Positions 8,329 to 21,455 of a DNA stretch of 64,000 nucleotides are shown one piece after another; position 1 is the stretch's first letter; every line of letters begins with the position of its first letter. The DNA is from Brevibacillus parabrevis (lineage in GTDB: Bacteria > Bacillota > Bacilli > Brevibacillales > Brevibacillaceae): the NCBI RefSeq assembly GCF_003710905.1, contig NZ_RHHV01000010.1, forward strand, positions 434,001-498,000, written 5' to 3'. Below the pieces are notes generated by a model. The model made no database searches. It was not told the DNA's origin and saw only the letters and a list, made by a program, of their open reading frames with translations. A program made the translations under genes and the position numbers.

Positions 8329-9960
8329 ATGGGAAAACAAATAGCGGATTTGATCGTATCAAGCAACGCCGTTTTTACCGGGCTTTCCGAGAAGCCGGAG
8401 CCAGCGGCGATTGCGATTGCCAACAACAAAATCATCGCGGTCGGCACAAAAGAAGAGATCAGCGCTTATGCCGGGGAAGAGACGAAAGTGTATTCGTTTG
8501 TCGACCAGCTGATCATGCCGGGATTCCACGATTTTCACCTGCACATCATGCACGGGGCAGTGGCGATGGAATGCGTCAACTTGTTTTCCGCCCGATCGCA
8601 AAGAGAGGCGCTGGAGATGATCCGCGAGTTTGCCCAGGCAAAACCGGATGAGCCGTGGGTCATTGGCAACGTCTGGGATGCGGCTTATTGGGACACGCAG
8701 CAATTGCCGAATCGCTACGCGCTGGATCAGGCTGTGCCGGATCGGCCAGCGCTCATGTTTCACGCGGAAGGGCATTACGCCTGGGTCAACTCCAAAGCGC
8801 TGGAACTGGCCGGAATCGACAGGGATACGGAAGACCCTGCTTTCGGGATCATCGGCAAAGACGAGGAGGGGGAGCCGAACGGCCTTTTGTATGAAAAGGC
8901 GATGGGAGCCGTCGTCCAGCACGCGTATCACTTTTCCCGCGAAAAAAGGCGCGAACTGTTCCGCAACTTCCTCGCGTATGCGGCGAGCTTGGGCGTCACG
9001 GCGGTTCACGACCTGTTTGCGACGGAATCGATGGCGATCTTGACGGACTATGACGTATTCCGCGAGTTTGAGGCGGCAGATGAGCTGACGATGCGGATTC
9101 ATCTCTGGCCTGCCCTGGATGGCGACCTGGAGCGAGTCAAACAGCTTCGCGAGACGTACCAGTCAGACATGCTGCGGGTATCGGGGCTGAAACAGTTTAT
9201 CGATGGCGTCATTACAGCGCGCACAGCGTATTTGCTTGAGCCGTATGCCGATCAGCCCGACACGCGGGGCGAGACGTCATTCCCGCCGGAGACGATCAAA
9301 CAATGGGTGGTGGATGCCGACAAGGAGGGCTTCGCGATTCGCTTCCACGCCATCGGAGACGGAGCGATCCGGCTTGCCTTTGACGCCTACGAAGCAGCGC
9401 AAAAAGCAAACGGCAAGCGCGATGCCCGCCACTCGATCGAGCATGTGGAGGTCATCCACCCGGATGATATTCCCCGGTTCCGGGAGCTGGATGTCACCGC
9501 TTCGATGCAGCCCGACCATTTTGCCATGTCCGAACGCGGCGTCTATACCGACCGGATCGGGGCGGAGCGGGAGAAGCATGTCTTCTCGATCAACACGCTG
9601 CAAAAGGCCGGGGCGAGGCTGGCGTTCGGGACAGACTTCCCGATCGATCTGCTGAATCCGTTGCTCCAGGTGTACCGGGCTGTCACCAGGATCGACAGCG
9701 GCGGCGCAGATGTCTGGCATCCGCACGAGCGAATTACGCTGGCCGAGGCACTGCGGGCGTACACAGCCGGGTCTGCTTACGGCTCGTTCCGGGAACAGGA
9801 GCTGGGCACGCTGGAGGCGGGCAAGCTGGCAGACATCGTCGTGCTTGCGCGCAATCTTTTCGCGGTGCCAGTCGAGGAAATCCCGGATACGAAAGCAGTG
9901 CTGACAATCGTGGATGGAAAAGTGGTTTTTGAGCATACGCAAGCACTCGTCGAAAGCTGA
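8329..9960 (+). CDS. Amidohydrolase family 3 (YtcJ-like) metal-dependent hydrolase
   Basis: About 543 residues, cytoplasmic. The N-terminal beta-sandwich (ADLIVSSNAVFTG) is followed by the metal-binding motif MPGFHDFHLHIMHG. HAEGHYAWVN, FHAIGDGAIRLAFDAYE and HSIEHVE are the conserved histidine segments of the amidohydrolase_3 group, and FGTDFPID supplies the catalytic aspartate. The C-terminal half rebuilds the sandwich (LADIVVLARNLF). Such proteins hydrolyse N-substituted amides or formamides; the substrate is unknown. ATG 8329 with GAGAGGA upstream is preferred; ATG 8317 in the same frame is also possible. It follows the permease by about 120 bases and may degrade what that permease imports. 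Confidence 0.85.
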   Translation: MGKQIADLIVSSNAVFTGLSEKPEPAAIAIANNKIIAVGTKEEISAYAGEETKVYSFVDQLIMPGFHDFHLHIMHGAVAMECVNLFSARSQREALEMIREFAQAKPDEPWVIGNVWDAAYWDTQQLPNRYALDQAVPDRPALMFHAEGHYAWVNSKALELAGIDRDTEDPAFGIIGKDEEGEPNGLLYEKAMGAVVQHAYHFSREKRRELFRNFLAYAASLGVTAVHDLFATESMAILTDYDVFREFEAADELTMRIHLWPALDGDLERVKQLRETYQSDMLRVSGLKQFIDGVITARTAYLLEPYADQPDTRGETSFPPETIKQWVVDADKEGFAIRFHAIGDGAIRLAFDAYEAAQKANGKRDARHSIEHVEVIHPDDIPRFRELDVTASMQPDHFAMSERGVYTDRIGAEREKHVFSINTLQKAGARLAFGTDFPIDLLNPLLQVYRAVTRIDSGGADVWHPHERITLAEALRAYTAGSAYGSFREQELGTLEAGKLADIVVLARNLFAVPVEEIPDTKAVLTIVDGKVVFEHTQALVES

Positions 9961-9981
9961 GCAATTGAGCATTTGCCATGA

Positions 9982-10030
9982 AAAAATCCCGACTCCTGCA
10001 CGCAGGGTCAGTCGGGATTTTTGCTTTTTT
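9982..10030. terminator. Bidirectional terminator between amidohydrolase and cupin genes
   Basis: AAAATCCCGAC (9983-9993) pairs with GTCGGGATTTT (10011-10021). It is flanked by As on the left and Ts on the right, so it can serve both converging genes. Confidence 0.85.
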
Positions 10031-10052
10031 TTGCTTGAAGTCAAATGGCTCA

Positions 10053-10613
10053 TCAGGAGTGATGCCGTTCTTCTGCCATGGCAGCCGCCTTTGTTCGGTG
10101 GACCGTTCCGTGCGGATGGTGGGGCGGCGCGTAGATCGAGTACAGCTTCAGCGGCTCGTTTCCGGTGTTGATGATGTTGTGCCACGTGCCTGCGGGAACC
10201 ATCACGGCGTAATCGTCATTGAGTCTTGCCTGGTAGTCTAGCCGGTCTTTTCTCGCTCCCATTTGCACAAGCCCGTGTCCGTCCTCAATGCGGAAGAACT
10301 GATCGGTGTCCGGATGTATTTCCAAACCGATGTCTCCACCTACCGGAATGCTCATCAAGGTGACTTGCAAATGCTTCCCCGTCCACAAGGCGGTGCGGTA
10401 ATAGTTGTTTTGCTTTGTCGCTTCATCGATATTGATCGCCAGCGGGTGGGGGCCGTAATCTTTCAGCTCGACCCGATTCCAGCTGCTCTCCCAGTTGCTG
10501 TACCAAGGATAATAGGCTGGATACCAGTGGTGTCCCCAAGACGTTTGGTCCCAGTCCCAGTTCACAGGCGTGACAGGGGGATGCCATGGATAACCATAGT
10601 GCGACGGATACAT
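10053..10613 (-). CDS. Cupin-domain protein with aromatic-rich N-terminus
   Basis: A 186-residue product. The N-terminal ~45 residues are rich in Tyr, Trp, Pro and His (MYPSHYGYPWHPP, WGHHWYPAYYPWY), as is common in small spore-coat or surface proteins of Bacillales. The C-terminal part is a single cupin: DIGLEIHPDTDQFFRIEDGHG (motif 1 with His and Glu) and VPAGTWHNIINTGNEP (motif 2 with His). It is related to the mannose-6-phosphate-isomerase-like cupins. The ATG has GGAGAGAGGAGC upstream on the minus strand. The upstream extension of the frame to 11186 has no ribosome site and overlaps the GNAT gene. The function is not defined; a coat-associated role is a guess. Confidence 0.75.
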   Translation of the reverse strand: MYPSHYGYPWHPPVTPVNWDWDQTSWGHHWYPAYYPWYSNWESSWNRVELKDYGPHPLAINIDEATKQNNYYRTALWTGKHLQVTLMSIPVGGDIGLEIHPDTDQFFRIEDGHGLVQMGARKDRLDYQARLNDDYAVMVPAGTWHNIINTGNEPLKLYSIYAPPHHPHGTVHRTKAAAMAEERHHS

Positions 10614-10687
10614 TGAATTGCTCCTCTCTCCAGTTGCTGTCCCTATTACCGTATGCAGTTGCCTATGAAGGCGAAAGCCCAAATTCG

Positions 10688-11197
10688 CTAAGCGCGGGGT
10701 TCCACGCTCTTTTGCCATTTGTGATGTCCGTCTGTTGTCCCGAGCAGGTGGAAGCCGTTGCGCTGATAAAACTGGTTCAGCTGCGGATTGTCCGCTACGC
10801 AATCCAGTCTCAGGTTCTTCTGCTCGTTTGCTGCATGCTGCGTGATCCAGGTCAACAGATCGGCTCCGAGTCCTTTTCGCATCGTAGCAGGACGCAGGGC
10901 GAGCCTGTGAAGATAGAGGCTGTTTTCGGAAGCATCTTCTCCCCAAATATGGCGGTCCCATTCCGTTTGGCTGGCTGCGACGGTAAAGGTGCCGATCAGC
11001 TCCGGCCCTTTCCGTACGAGATACGTGTGCTGATCCACAATCGCTTGTGCAATCTCCTCGTCGTCTCCGCCTTCCAAAAGAAACGCCCATTGCCTGATCC
11101 CTGACTCTTTCAGCCATTGCGCGACCTGCTTCAGCAGACTGATGACAGCCAGCGTATCGTGTGGCGTAGCAAGCTGGATGTGCCAATCGTGGGACAT
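10688..11197 (-). CDS. GNAT family N-acetyltransferase
   Basis: A 169-residue single-domain GNAT. Visible features are the N-terminal strand-helix (MSHDWHIQLATPHDTLAVISLLKQVAQWL), the strand LIGTFTVA, LYLHRLALRPATMRKGLGADLLTWI with the acetyl-CoA loop in a less usual RKGLGA form, and the late strand LRLDCVADNPQLNQFYQRNGF. The ATG has AAGGAGG upstream. It lies in a minus-strand group with the cupin, DUF3055 and permease genes. The acyl acceptor is unknown. Confidence 0.85.
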   Translation of the reverse strand: MSHDWHIQLATPHDTLAVISLLKQVAQWLKESGIRQWAFLLEGGDDEEIAQAIVDQHTYLVRKGPELIGTFTVAASQTEWDRHIWGEDASENSLYLHRLALRPATMRKGLGADLLTWITQHAANEQKNLRLDCVADNPQLNQFYQRNGFHLLGTTDGHHKWQKSVEPRA

Positions 11198-11481
11198 GGT
11201 TGTTATCCTCCTTGTTAGCCGTTTGAGAATAAGCGGGCTGTTTGTTATTTTACTGGCTGCGCATGCATTTTCCTGCCGCCATGCGAAAAGGTTCCGATTT
11301 TCCGGATACCTGCTACTGTGAAAGCGGTCGATACGGTTTCCTTTCCGGGAACGGCAAGCAGCTTGTGCGGAGACGGAAAAGGTTGTTTGTTCGCCGATCA
11401 TGACGATCAAGGATCGCCGGGCGTCACAGCGCAAAAAAGCCGATGCCGCAAACAGGCACCAGCTCGTGAAAGTTTCTTTCA

Positions 11482-11775
11482 TTAATCGAGATCGTCGTGT
11501 TTGAACAAGGAAGAGAGCGCTTTCGCAAGGAAACTGGAAACGACCTCTTCGTCTTCTGCATGCACAGCCAACGAATGAACCCAGTTGTGATCGTGGCCGA
11601 CATCGTCGGAGCACAGCAAGGCGGCGCGCATGTTTTGCAGCGACATGACGATACTTTTTCCATCGAAATGCCGGGAGTAGAAAAAGGCGAAATCATAGCG
11701 GCGCTGCTCGGTGGCAAAAGTGACGAAGCGGGACAGCAAATTTTCCGATTGATCGTACGAATATTCAAACTTCAT
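11482..11775 (-). CDS. DUF3055 (SAV0927-like) small protein
   Basis: A 97-residue protein with the features I associate with the DUF3055 family of Bacillales: a start like MKFEYSYDQSENLLSRFV, the pattern RRYDFAFFYSRHFDGKSIVMSLQ, and a middle segment with RAALLCSDD. No function is established for the family as far as I know. The start at 11775 has AGGAGTGAG upstream. The frame extends further to 11913 but overlaps the permease end and lacks a ribosome site. It is downstream of the permease gene on the same strand with a 37-bp gap and could be cotranscribed with it. Confidence 0.7.
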   Translation of the reverse strand: MKFEYSYDQSENLLSRFVTFATEQRRYDFAFFYSRHFDGKSIVMSLQNMRAALLCSDDVGHDHNWVHSLAVHAEDEEVVSSFLAKALSSLFKHDDLD

Positions 11776-11812
11776 TGTCGACTCACTCCTGTGCTTGATT
11801 TGGGGCCGAGCT

Positions 11813-13171
11813 TTAAATGGCTTCCTCGAAGTCGATGACCGGAGGCTTTTTGGTGAAAAATTTGGTGCTGAACAGCAAGTAGCTGATGCCGACCAACGAC
11901 CAGGTGAGTCCAAGGGTCAGCGCGTGGCTGTCCAGGTTGTACCAGAGAAAAGCGACAAAGCTGGTGCCGATCAACGGCGAAAGCAGGTAGTGAACGACAT
12001 CGCGCACAGAACGCTGTTGATTGCGAATATAGTAATGGGCGATCACAGAGGCGTTAACGGCAGTAAAAGCGGTCAATGCGCCAAAATTAATGAAGGCAAG
12101 CGCCGTTTCCAGGTCGAGAAACAAAGCGGCCAGGGAGATGGCTCCGACAAAAAAGACGTTGCGCGCCGGAATGCCTTTGACAGGGTGCAGGTGGCCGAAC
12201 AGCTTTTTCGGCAGGACGTTTTCTCTGCCCATCACGTACAGCAGGCGGGAAGCGCTCGTATGGGAAGCGATCCCGGAAGCAAGCGCAGCGGTTATGCTGC
12301 CCGCTACGAAGATTGCGTAAAACAGATCTTGTCCGAGAATCATCGACATTTCGGGTGAAGGCGACTCAGGATTTTGGAAATGGTCCACCGCCGGAAAAGC
12401 AAGCTGAGTGAAGTAGGAAGTCGTGATGAAGATGACGCCCCCGATCAACGCTACGAGAAAAATGCCGCGCGGGATCGTTTTCAGCGGGTCAACCGCTTCT
12501 TCCGTATACGTGGTGACGGCATCGAAGCCGAGAAACGAAAAGCAGAGAATCGCAGCCCCGGTGAGCAGCGTCGGCAGCGAGATCGCTTCCCCGTAAAAAG
12601 GCTGGGCTGTAAAAGCAGGCGCACCGTTGGCGGCAGAAGCAATGTGCGAAATGCTCAGGCAGACGAAGACGACGACAACGATGACCTGAAACACGACCAG
12701 CAATGTATTGAAGTTGGCCGTAGACTGAATACCGCGAAAATTGATGTAAGTAGTGACCGCAGCCAGGAGGATGCCCAATATCCAGCCCGGAACCATCGGA
12801 AAGGCGGCAGACAAGTAAATTTTGCCGAGGAGTACATTAATGACAGGCAGAAATACGTAGTCGAGGAGTGATACCCAGCCGACGAGAAAGCCGATGTGCG
12901 GGTTAATCGCCTGACGGGCGTAAGAGTAGGCAGACCCGGCGACGGGAAATACCCGCACCATTTTCCCGTAGCTGGATGCGGTAAACAGCATGGCAGCCAG
13001 CGCCAAAATATAGGCAGTCGGAACATGCCCGCCTGTTTCCTGGCTGACGATGCCGTACGTATCAAAAACGGTCAGAGGCGTTAAATAGCCCAGTCCCAAA
13101 ACGATAACCTGCCACAGCTTCAAGCTTCTTTTTAACGTGGGTGCAGTTGAATGATTCAGGCTTTTTTCCAT
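11813..13171 (-). CDS. APC-superfamily permease (PuuP-like)
   Basis: About 452 residues with 12 predicted membrane helices. Diagnostic segments are TLKRSLKLWQVIVLGLGYL in helix 1, CFSFLGFDAVTTYTEEAVDPLKTIPRGI and SHTSASRLLYVMGRENVLPKK. It is a clear paralogue of the permease at 6863-8209 but with distinct loops. ATG 13171 is chosen because AAGGGG lies 8 bases upstream. A sigma-54 promoter reading leftward lies at 13353-13371, diverging from that of speB. The shared control with agmatinase and putrescine aminotransferase genes points to uptake of putrescine, agmatine or a related compound. Confidence 0.88.
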   Translation of the reverse strand: MEKSLNHSTAPTLKRSLKLWQVIVLGLGYLTPLTVFDTYGIVSQETGGHVPTAYILALAAMLFTASSYGKMVRVFPVAGSAYSYARQAINPHIGFLVGWVSLLDYVFLPVINVLLGKIYLSAAFPMVPGWILGILLAAVTTYINFRGIQSTANFNTLLVVFQVIVVVVFVCLSISHIASAANGAPAFTAQPFYGEAISLPTLLTGAAILCFSFLGFDAVTTYTEEAVDPLKTIPRGIFLVALIGGVIFITTSYFTQLAFPAVDHFQNPESPSPEMSMILGQDLFYAIFVAGSITAALASGIASHTSASRLLYVMGRENVLPKKLFGHLHPVKGIPARNVFFVGAISLAALFLDLETALAFINFGALTAFTAVNASVIAHYYIRNQQRSVRDVVHYLLSPLIGTSFVAFLWYNLDSHALTLGLTWSLVGISYLLFSTKFFTKKPPVIDFEEAI

Positions 13172-13352
13172 GACCAATCCCCTTTGTTTGTAAAATGAAA
13201 GCGGTTAACATTTCGCGGTCAGCTTCTATTCGATCCAAACCCCCGGCCGCCCGGCTGCGGAGTCTGGTCGCATCGTTTTTCCTCATGCCGTTTGCCCCCC
13301 TTGCTTTCCCAAACTGTGGTGTACATGATGCGACTATTTCTCTCAGCCATGT

Positions 13353-13371
13353 AAGCAAGTGATATGCCAAA
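13353..13371 (-). promoter_or_regulatory. Sigma-54 (-24/-12) promoter for the 11813-13171 permease
   Basis: Read on the minus strand: TTTGGCATATCACTTGCTT, with GG and GC 10 bases apart and a good TTGGCAT / TTGCT match. It lies about 185 bp upstream of the start codon. Confidence 0.75.
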
Positions 13372-13430
13372 CGCGAAAGGGCGCCATCTATTGCGCTTTT
13401 TGCTGCGGGAGGGGACAGCATGCGCGTTCC

Positions 13431-13470
13431 TATTCATGCAAAAATTCATGGATTACCCCAAAATGCATAC
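13431..13470 (-). promoter_or_regulatory. Putative activator boxes for the leftward sigma-54 promoter
   Basis: TATTCATGCAAAAATTCATG (13431-13450) and CCAAAATGCATAC (13458-13470) lie 60-110 bp upstream of the minus-strand promoter and carry the same ATGCAAAA / TTTTGCAT core seen at the other sites. Confidence 0.5.
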
Positions 13471-13796
13471 AAAACGGTCGCGCTTGCTTCTGCTCTCTTT
13501 GGGAGACAAGCGTGTGGAAAGTAAGTGGATTCCGTTGGTGTGGATGGATGGCGGAATAACGCAGATGTTTATCGGCTCTGCTATCACGCGCAGCATGATG
13601 ACGCTGTCGGACTGGAATGAAGCCACAGTCGACCAGGATGCTGCGTGAAAAGACGGAAACGAGCTTCCGCAAGGCGGACGAAACAGCGGAGCAATACAAG
13701 ATAGGAGACGGGAAGGCTGTGTATGCGGCAGCGGTCAAACTAAACAAAAATCAAAGGCGTTGCTCACCAGAGCAGCGCCCTTTTCATGACCAGTCC

Positions 13797-13845
13797 ATGC
13801 AAAAACGATGATTCAAAAACGCATAGATTATGCAAAACCGCATAA
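13797..13845 (+). promoter_or_regulatory. Putative activator boxes for the speB promoter, including a palindrome
   Basis: TTATGCAAAACCGCATAA (13828-13845) is a perfect TTATGC-N6-GCATAA palindrome. Just upstream, 13797-13824 begins with ATGC, ends with GCAT and contains CGATGATT, a segment also found between the boxes at 15111-15139. It is the best candidate for the binding sequence of the PAS-AAA activator at 18254. Confidence 0.6.
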
Positions 13846-13884
13846 GCCGCCCCCCTTGCTGCAAGTGTTCGCTGGAAAAGTAAA

Positions 13885-13902
13885 TTGGCATAATATTTGC
13901 AA
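13885..13902 (+). promoter_or_regulatory. Sigma-54 (-24/-12) promoter upstream of speB
   Basis: TTGGCATAATATTTGCAA has GG (13887-13888) and GC (13899-13900) exactly 10 bases apart, with an almost consensus sequence. Confidence 0.8.
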
Positions 13903-13952
13903 TAATTATTCCGCGAACAAGCAAGGAAGGAAACAAGGAGTGGTTACGAGCG

Positions 13953-14063
13953 ATGCGAAACAAGCTTTTCCTCATTGCCGTCCTGCTGTCGATGATTCTT
14001 TTGCCGCTTCGCCATTACATGGCAAACGAATACAGGCAGCGTTGGACAGGAGCAGAGGGATAG
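13953..14063 (+). CDS. Possible 36-residue membrane peptide in the speB leader
   Basis: An ATG at 13953 opens a 36-codon frame: MRNKLFLIAVLLSMILLPLR, then HYMANEYRQRWTGAEG. One hydrophobic helix is followed by a charged tail. AAGGAG sits 12 bases upstream, a longish spacing. It would be the first frame on the transcript from the sigma-54 promoter at 13885, before speB. It could be a real small membrane protein, a leader peptide, or chance. An alternative overlapping GTG frame at 13939 gives a non-hydrophobic product. Confidence 0.4.
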   Translation: MRNKLFLIAVLLSMILLPLRHYMANEYRQRWTGAEG

Positions 14064-14152
14064 ACACCAGATAGCCAAACCAAAAGTCCAACGCTGTAGA
14101 ACAAAATGCAGCCGTCTCCTACACACTATCTACAAACGGAGGACTTCAACCT

Positions 14153-15097
14153 ATGCAATATCCACTTTCCCCAGACGTAAAACCGGAGTTTTGCACGACA
14201 GGCACGTTCATGCGGTTACCGTCGGCAAGAGAAAATGCCAAAGTAGCGATTATCGGACAGCCGTTCGACACGGCCGCTTCGTTTCGCGTAGGGGCGCGGT
14301 TTGCTCCGCAAGCGATTCGCCAGGCTTCCATGACGCTGTTTCCGTATCATCCGACGCACAAAGTATACCCGTTCGAGGATACGCAAGCGATTGATGTCGG
14401 AGATGTTTCGGTCATTCCGCACAACATCCACCGCAGCTATGAGCTGATGGAAGAAGCCATGCTCGACCTGATGAAAAAAGACATCGTGCCGATTGGGCTG
14501 GGCGGCGATCATTCGATTACATTAGCGTCCTTGCGCGCCGCCAAAAAAGTATACGGGCAGGTAGCGATGATCCAGTTTGATTCGCATACAGACACGTGGG
14601 ACACGTACTACGACGAAAAATATTGGCACGGTTCCCCGTTCATCCGGGCGCACGAGGAAGGACTTTTGCAGCCGGACAAAGTGTTTCAGGTCGGGATTCG
14701 CGGGACGCTGAACCATCCGGGCGACATCGAGGCCAGCTACGAGCTGGGGTACAACGTGATCACGACACAAGAGCTGCGCAGCCGCGGATTTGCGGATGTC
14801 ATTGCGCAAATCAAAGCGCAGATTGGAGAAACTCCTTGCTTCCTCACTTTTGACATCGACTTTATCGATCCCGCCTTCGCACCCGGCACCGGAACGCTTG
14901 AGGTAGGCGGCTTCACCAGTCACGAGGCGCTGCAAATCATACGCTCCCTGACAGGCCTGAACTACATCGGGTTTGACCTCGTGGAAGTGTTGCCTCCGTA
15001 CGATCCGACGCAAATTACTTCGCTGTTGGCAGCGACATTGATTCACGACTTTGCCGCCCTGGTTGCCCTCCGGCAAAATCAGCTGGCGAGCCAATAA
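14153..15097 (+). CDS. speB: Agmatinase / guanidinobutyrase-type ureohydrolase
   Basis: A 314-residue arginase-superfamily enzyme that hydrolyses a guanidino compound to urea and an amine; for agmatine the product is putrescine. The manganese ligands are all visible: GGDHS (residues 117-121), FDSHTDTWD (142-150) and DIDFIDP in the C-terminal half, with a late glutamate in FDLVEVLPPYD. The loop after DTWD (TYYDEKYWHGSPF) is of the agmatinase/guanidinobutyrase type rather than arginase. Agmatinase is favoured because an aldehyde dehydrogenase and putrescine aminotransferase follow, giving agmatine -> putrescine -> 4-aminobutanal -> GABA. The start ATG is at 14153 after an AACGGAGG site. It is driven by a sigma-54 promoter. 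Confidence 0.88.
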   Translation: MQYPLSPDVKPEFCTTGTFMRLPSARENAKVAIIGQPFDTAASFRVGARFAPQAIRQASMTLFPYHPTHKVYPFEDTQAIDVGDVSVIPHNIHRSYELMEEAMLDLMKKDIVPIGLGGDHSITLASLRAAKKVYGQVAMIQFDSHTDTWDTYYDEKYWHGSPFIRAHEEGLLQPDKVFQVGIRGTLNHPGDIEASYELGYNVITTQELRSRGFADVIAQIKAQIGETPCFLTFDIDFIDPAFAPGTGTLEVGGFTSHEALQIIRSLTGLNYIGFDLVEVLPPYDPTQITSLLAATLIHDFAALVALRQNQLASQ

Positions 15098-15110
15098 GAA
15101 ATCTATTCAT

Positions 15111-15139
15111 TTTTGCATAATCGATGATTTTTTGCATAA
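15111..15139 (+). promoter_or_regulatory. Putative activator boxes for the aldehyde dehydrogenase promoter
   Basis: Two direct copies of TTTTGCATAA (15111-15120 and 15130-15139) are separated by CGATGATT, 50-80 bp upstream of the -24 element. The reverse complement TTATGCAAAA is found in the speB palindrome. Confidence 0.6.
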
Positions 15140-15191
15140 ATCAGTCGTACAAGTGCCCAGGCTTACACCAATGGTAGTCGTGCTTCCCGGA

Positions 15192-15209
15192 TTGGCACGG
15201 GAGTTGCTT
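15192..15209 (+). promoter_or_regulatory. Sigma-54 (-24/-12) promoter, consensus
   Basis: TTGGCACGGGAGTTGCTT is an essentially perfect TTGGCACN5TTGCT sigma-54 promoter, 48 bp upstream of the aldehyde dehydrogenase start. Confidence 0.9.
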
Positions 15210-15256
15210 TAAGGAATGACTGAGAAGGGACACAGCGGAAGGAGAGGATGGATTGC

Positions 15257-18143
<2,887 letters not shown>

Positions 18144-18153
18144 CCGATAGACA

Positions 18154-18195
18154 GGAAAAGAAGACTGCCCACCCCAGTCTTCTTTTCCCTTTCTT
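18154..18195 (+). terminator. Rho-independent terminator after patA
   Basis: A 14-bp stem GGAAAAGAAGACTG (18154-18167) / CAGTCTTCTTTTCC (18175-18188) with a 7-base loop and a pyrimidine-rich tail. Confidence 0.85.
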
Positions 18196-18253
18196 CTCCA
18201 TGGGAGCCCTGAGTATAATAGTAGTCACATGCCAAGCTATATTGGGAGGACCT

Positions 18254-20366
<2,113 letters not shown>

Positions 20367-20392
<26 letters not shown>

Positions 20393-20612
20393 CGTGGTAT
20401 CGCCGTTTGCCGGAACCATTGAGCGAATCTTTTTTCGATTGAGCGATTCGGTGCAGGAGGGGGAATTGCTGTTCACATTGGCAGAGGGGAGCAGGCGAAT
20501 GGACATTCTCTCTCCGGTCACGGGCAGCGTAGAGGCGATTGAAGTCGAGAGCGGGGAGCCAGTCATTGCGGGGATGATTTTGGCTTCGATCGTGCTGCGT
20601 CAAGAAGGATAA
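20367..20612 (+). CDS. Small biotinyl/lipoyl-like domain protein lacking the attachment lysine
   Basis: An 81-residue protein made of one hammerhead-like domain: VSPFAGTIERIFFRLSDSVQEGELLFTLAEG, then a hairpin, then ILSPVTGSVEAIEVESGEPVIAGMILASI. This is the biotin/lipoyl carrier pattern, but at the beta-hairpin where the modified lysine normally sits (EAMKM or similar) it reads EGSRRMDI, with no lysine. It overlaps the end of the sigma-54 activator by 26 bases (GTG start 20367; a TTG at 20376 is also possible), so the two are translationally linked. Its role is unknown; lysine-free relatives act as structural or transfer domains. Confidence 0.6.
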
Positions 20613-20616
20613 ATAG

Positions 20617-20655
20617 AAAAAAGGGATTAGCCGAAGCGGGCCGATCCCTTTTTGT
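20617..20655. terminator. Bidirectional terminator between the biotinyl-like gene and deoD
   Basis: AAAAAGGGAT ... ATCCCTTTTT stem around a GC-rich loop (AGCC / GGCC), usable by both convergent genes. Confidence 0.75.
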
Positions 20656-20659
20656 ATGT

Positions 20660-21370
20660 TTACGATTCGCTTGCGATCGCTTCCAGTGCCATGACGATCA
20701 TGTCGTTGAACGTCGTTTGCCGTTCTTCGGCAGTCGTTTCCTCGCCAGTGAAAATGTGATCGCTGACGGTCAGGATCGACAGGCCGTTGACGCCGTATTT
20801 CGAAGCGAGCGTATAAAGCGCGGTCGTTTCCATTTCCACAGCCAGCACGCCGTAATCGCCGAGCTTTTTCACCGGCTCCATGCTTTCCCGATAAAACACG
20901 TCGGCTGTCAGCACGTTGCCGACCCGTACAGACAACCCTTTGGCGACTCCGGCATCGTACGCCTTTTTCAGCAAGTCGAAGTTGGCGCATGGCGCGTAGT
21001 CAAAACCAGGGAACGTCAGGCGATTCATGTTCGAATCGGTGCACGCTGTCATGGCGATGATCACGTCACGGACGTTGACATCTTTCTGAATGCCGCCGCA
21101 TGTGCCGACGCGAATCAAATTTTTCACGCCGTAATCGCGGATCAGTTCGTTGACGTAAATCGAAATCGACGGGACGCCCATGCCTGTGCCTTGGACAGAT
21201 ACTCGTTTTCCGCGGTACGTGCCAGTAAAGCCGAGCATGCCGCGAACTTGATTGTAGCAGGTCACATCGCCGAGAAACGTTTCCGCGATGTATTTGGCGC
21301 GCAGCGGATCGCCTGGCAACAGGATGCTTTCTGCGATTTCACCTGGTTTGGCTTGAATATGTGTGCTCAT
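20660..21370 (-). CDS. deoD: Purine nucleoside phosphorylase, DeoD type
   Basis: A 236-residue trimeric/hexameric-type phosphorylase: purine nucleoside + Pi -> base + (deoxy)ribose-1-phosphate. Seen: [99 protein letters not shown]. Full length. The ATG at 21370 has no good ribosome site directly upstream; the strong AAGGAGGTG lies about 70 bases further up, followed by a GTG immediately next to a TGA. No other in-frame start is available. It is downstream of the MFS gene on the same strand. Confidence 0.95.
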   Translation of the reverse strand: MSTHIQAKPGEIAESILLPGDPLRAKYIAETFLGDVTCYNQVRGMLGFTGTYRGKRVSVQGTGMGVPSISIYVNELIRDYGVKNLIRVGTCGGIQKDVNVRDVIIAMTACTDSNMNRLTFPGFDYAPCANFDLLKKAYDAGVAKGLSVRVGNVLTADVFYRESMEPVKKLGDYGVLAVEMETTALYTLASKYGVNGLSILTVSDHIFTGEETTAEERQTTFNDMIVMALEAIASES

Positions 21371-21455
21371 GATAAGGCCGTTGTGTGGGCGAGCGAGAGC
21401 ATGGACTACTTTCGTTCTCGTTCCTCACACAGCGGCGTTCACCTCCTTGAATGGG

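Larger units (their letters stand above)
13172..14152. other. 980-bp divergent control region between permease and agmatinase
   Basis: It contains two divergent sigma-54 promoters (13353-13371 minus, 13885-13902 plus), two clusters of TGCA-centred boxes (13431-13470 and 13797-13845) and one possible small ORF (13953-14063). Several longer open frames between 13359 and 13811 have no ribosome sites and no recognisable product, so I treat them as chance. Confidence 0.6.

Noticed and set aside
13364..13811. Open frames of 60-95 codons between the permease and speB
   Set aside because: No ribosome sites and no recognisable product. They overlap promoter and activator boxes.
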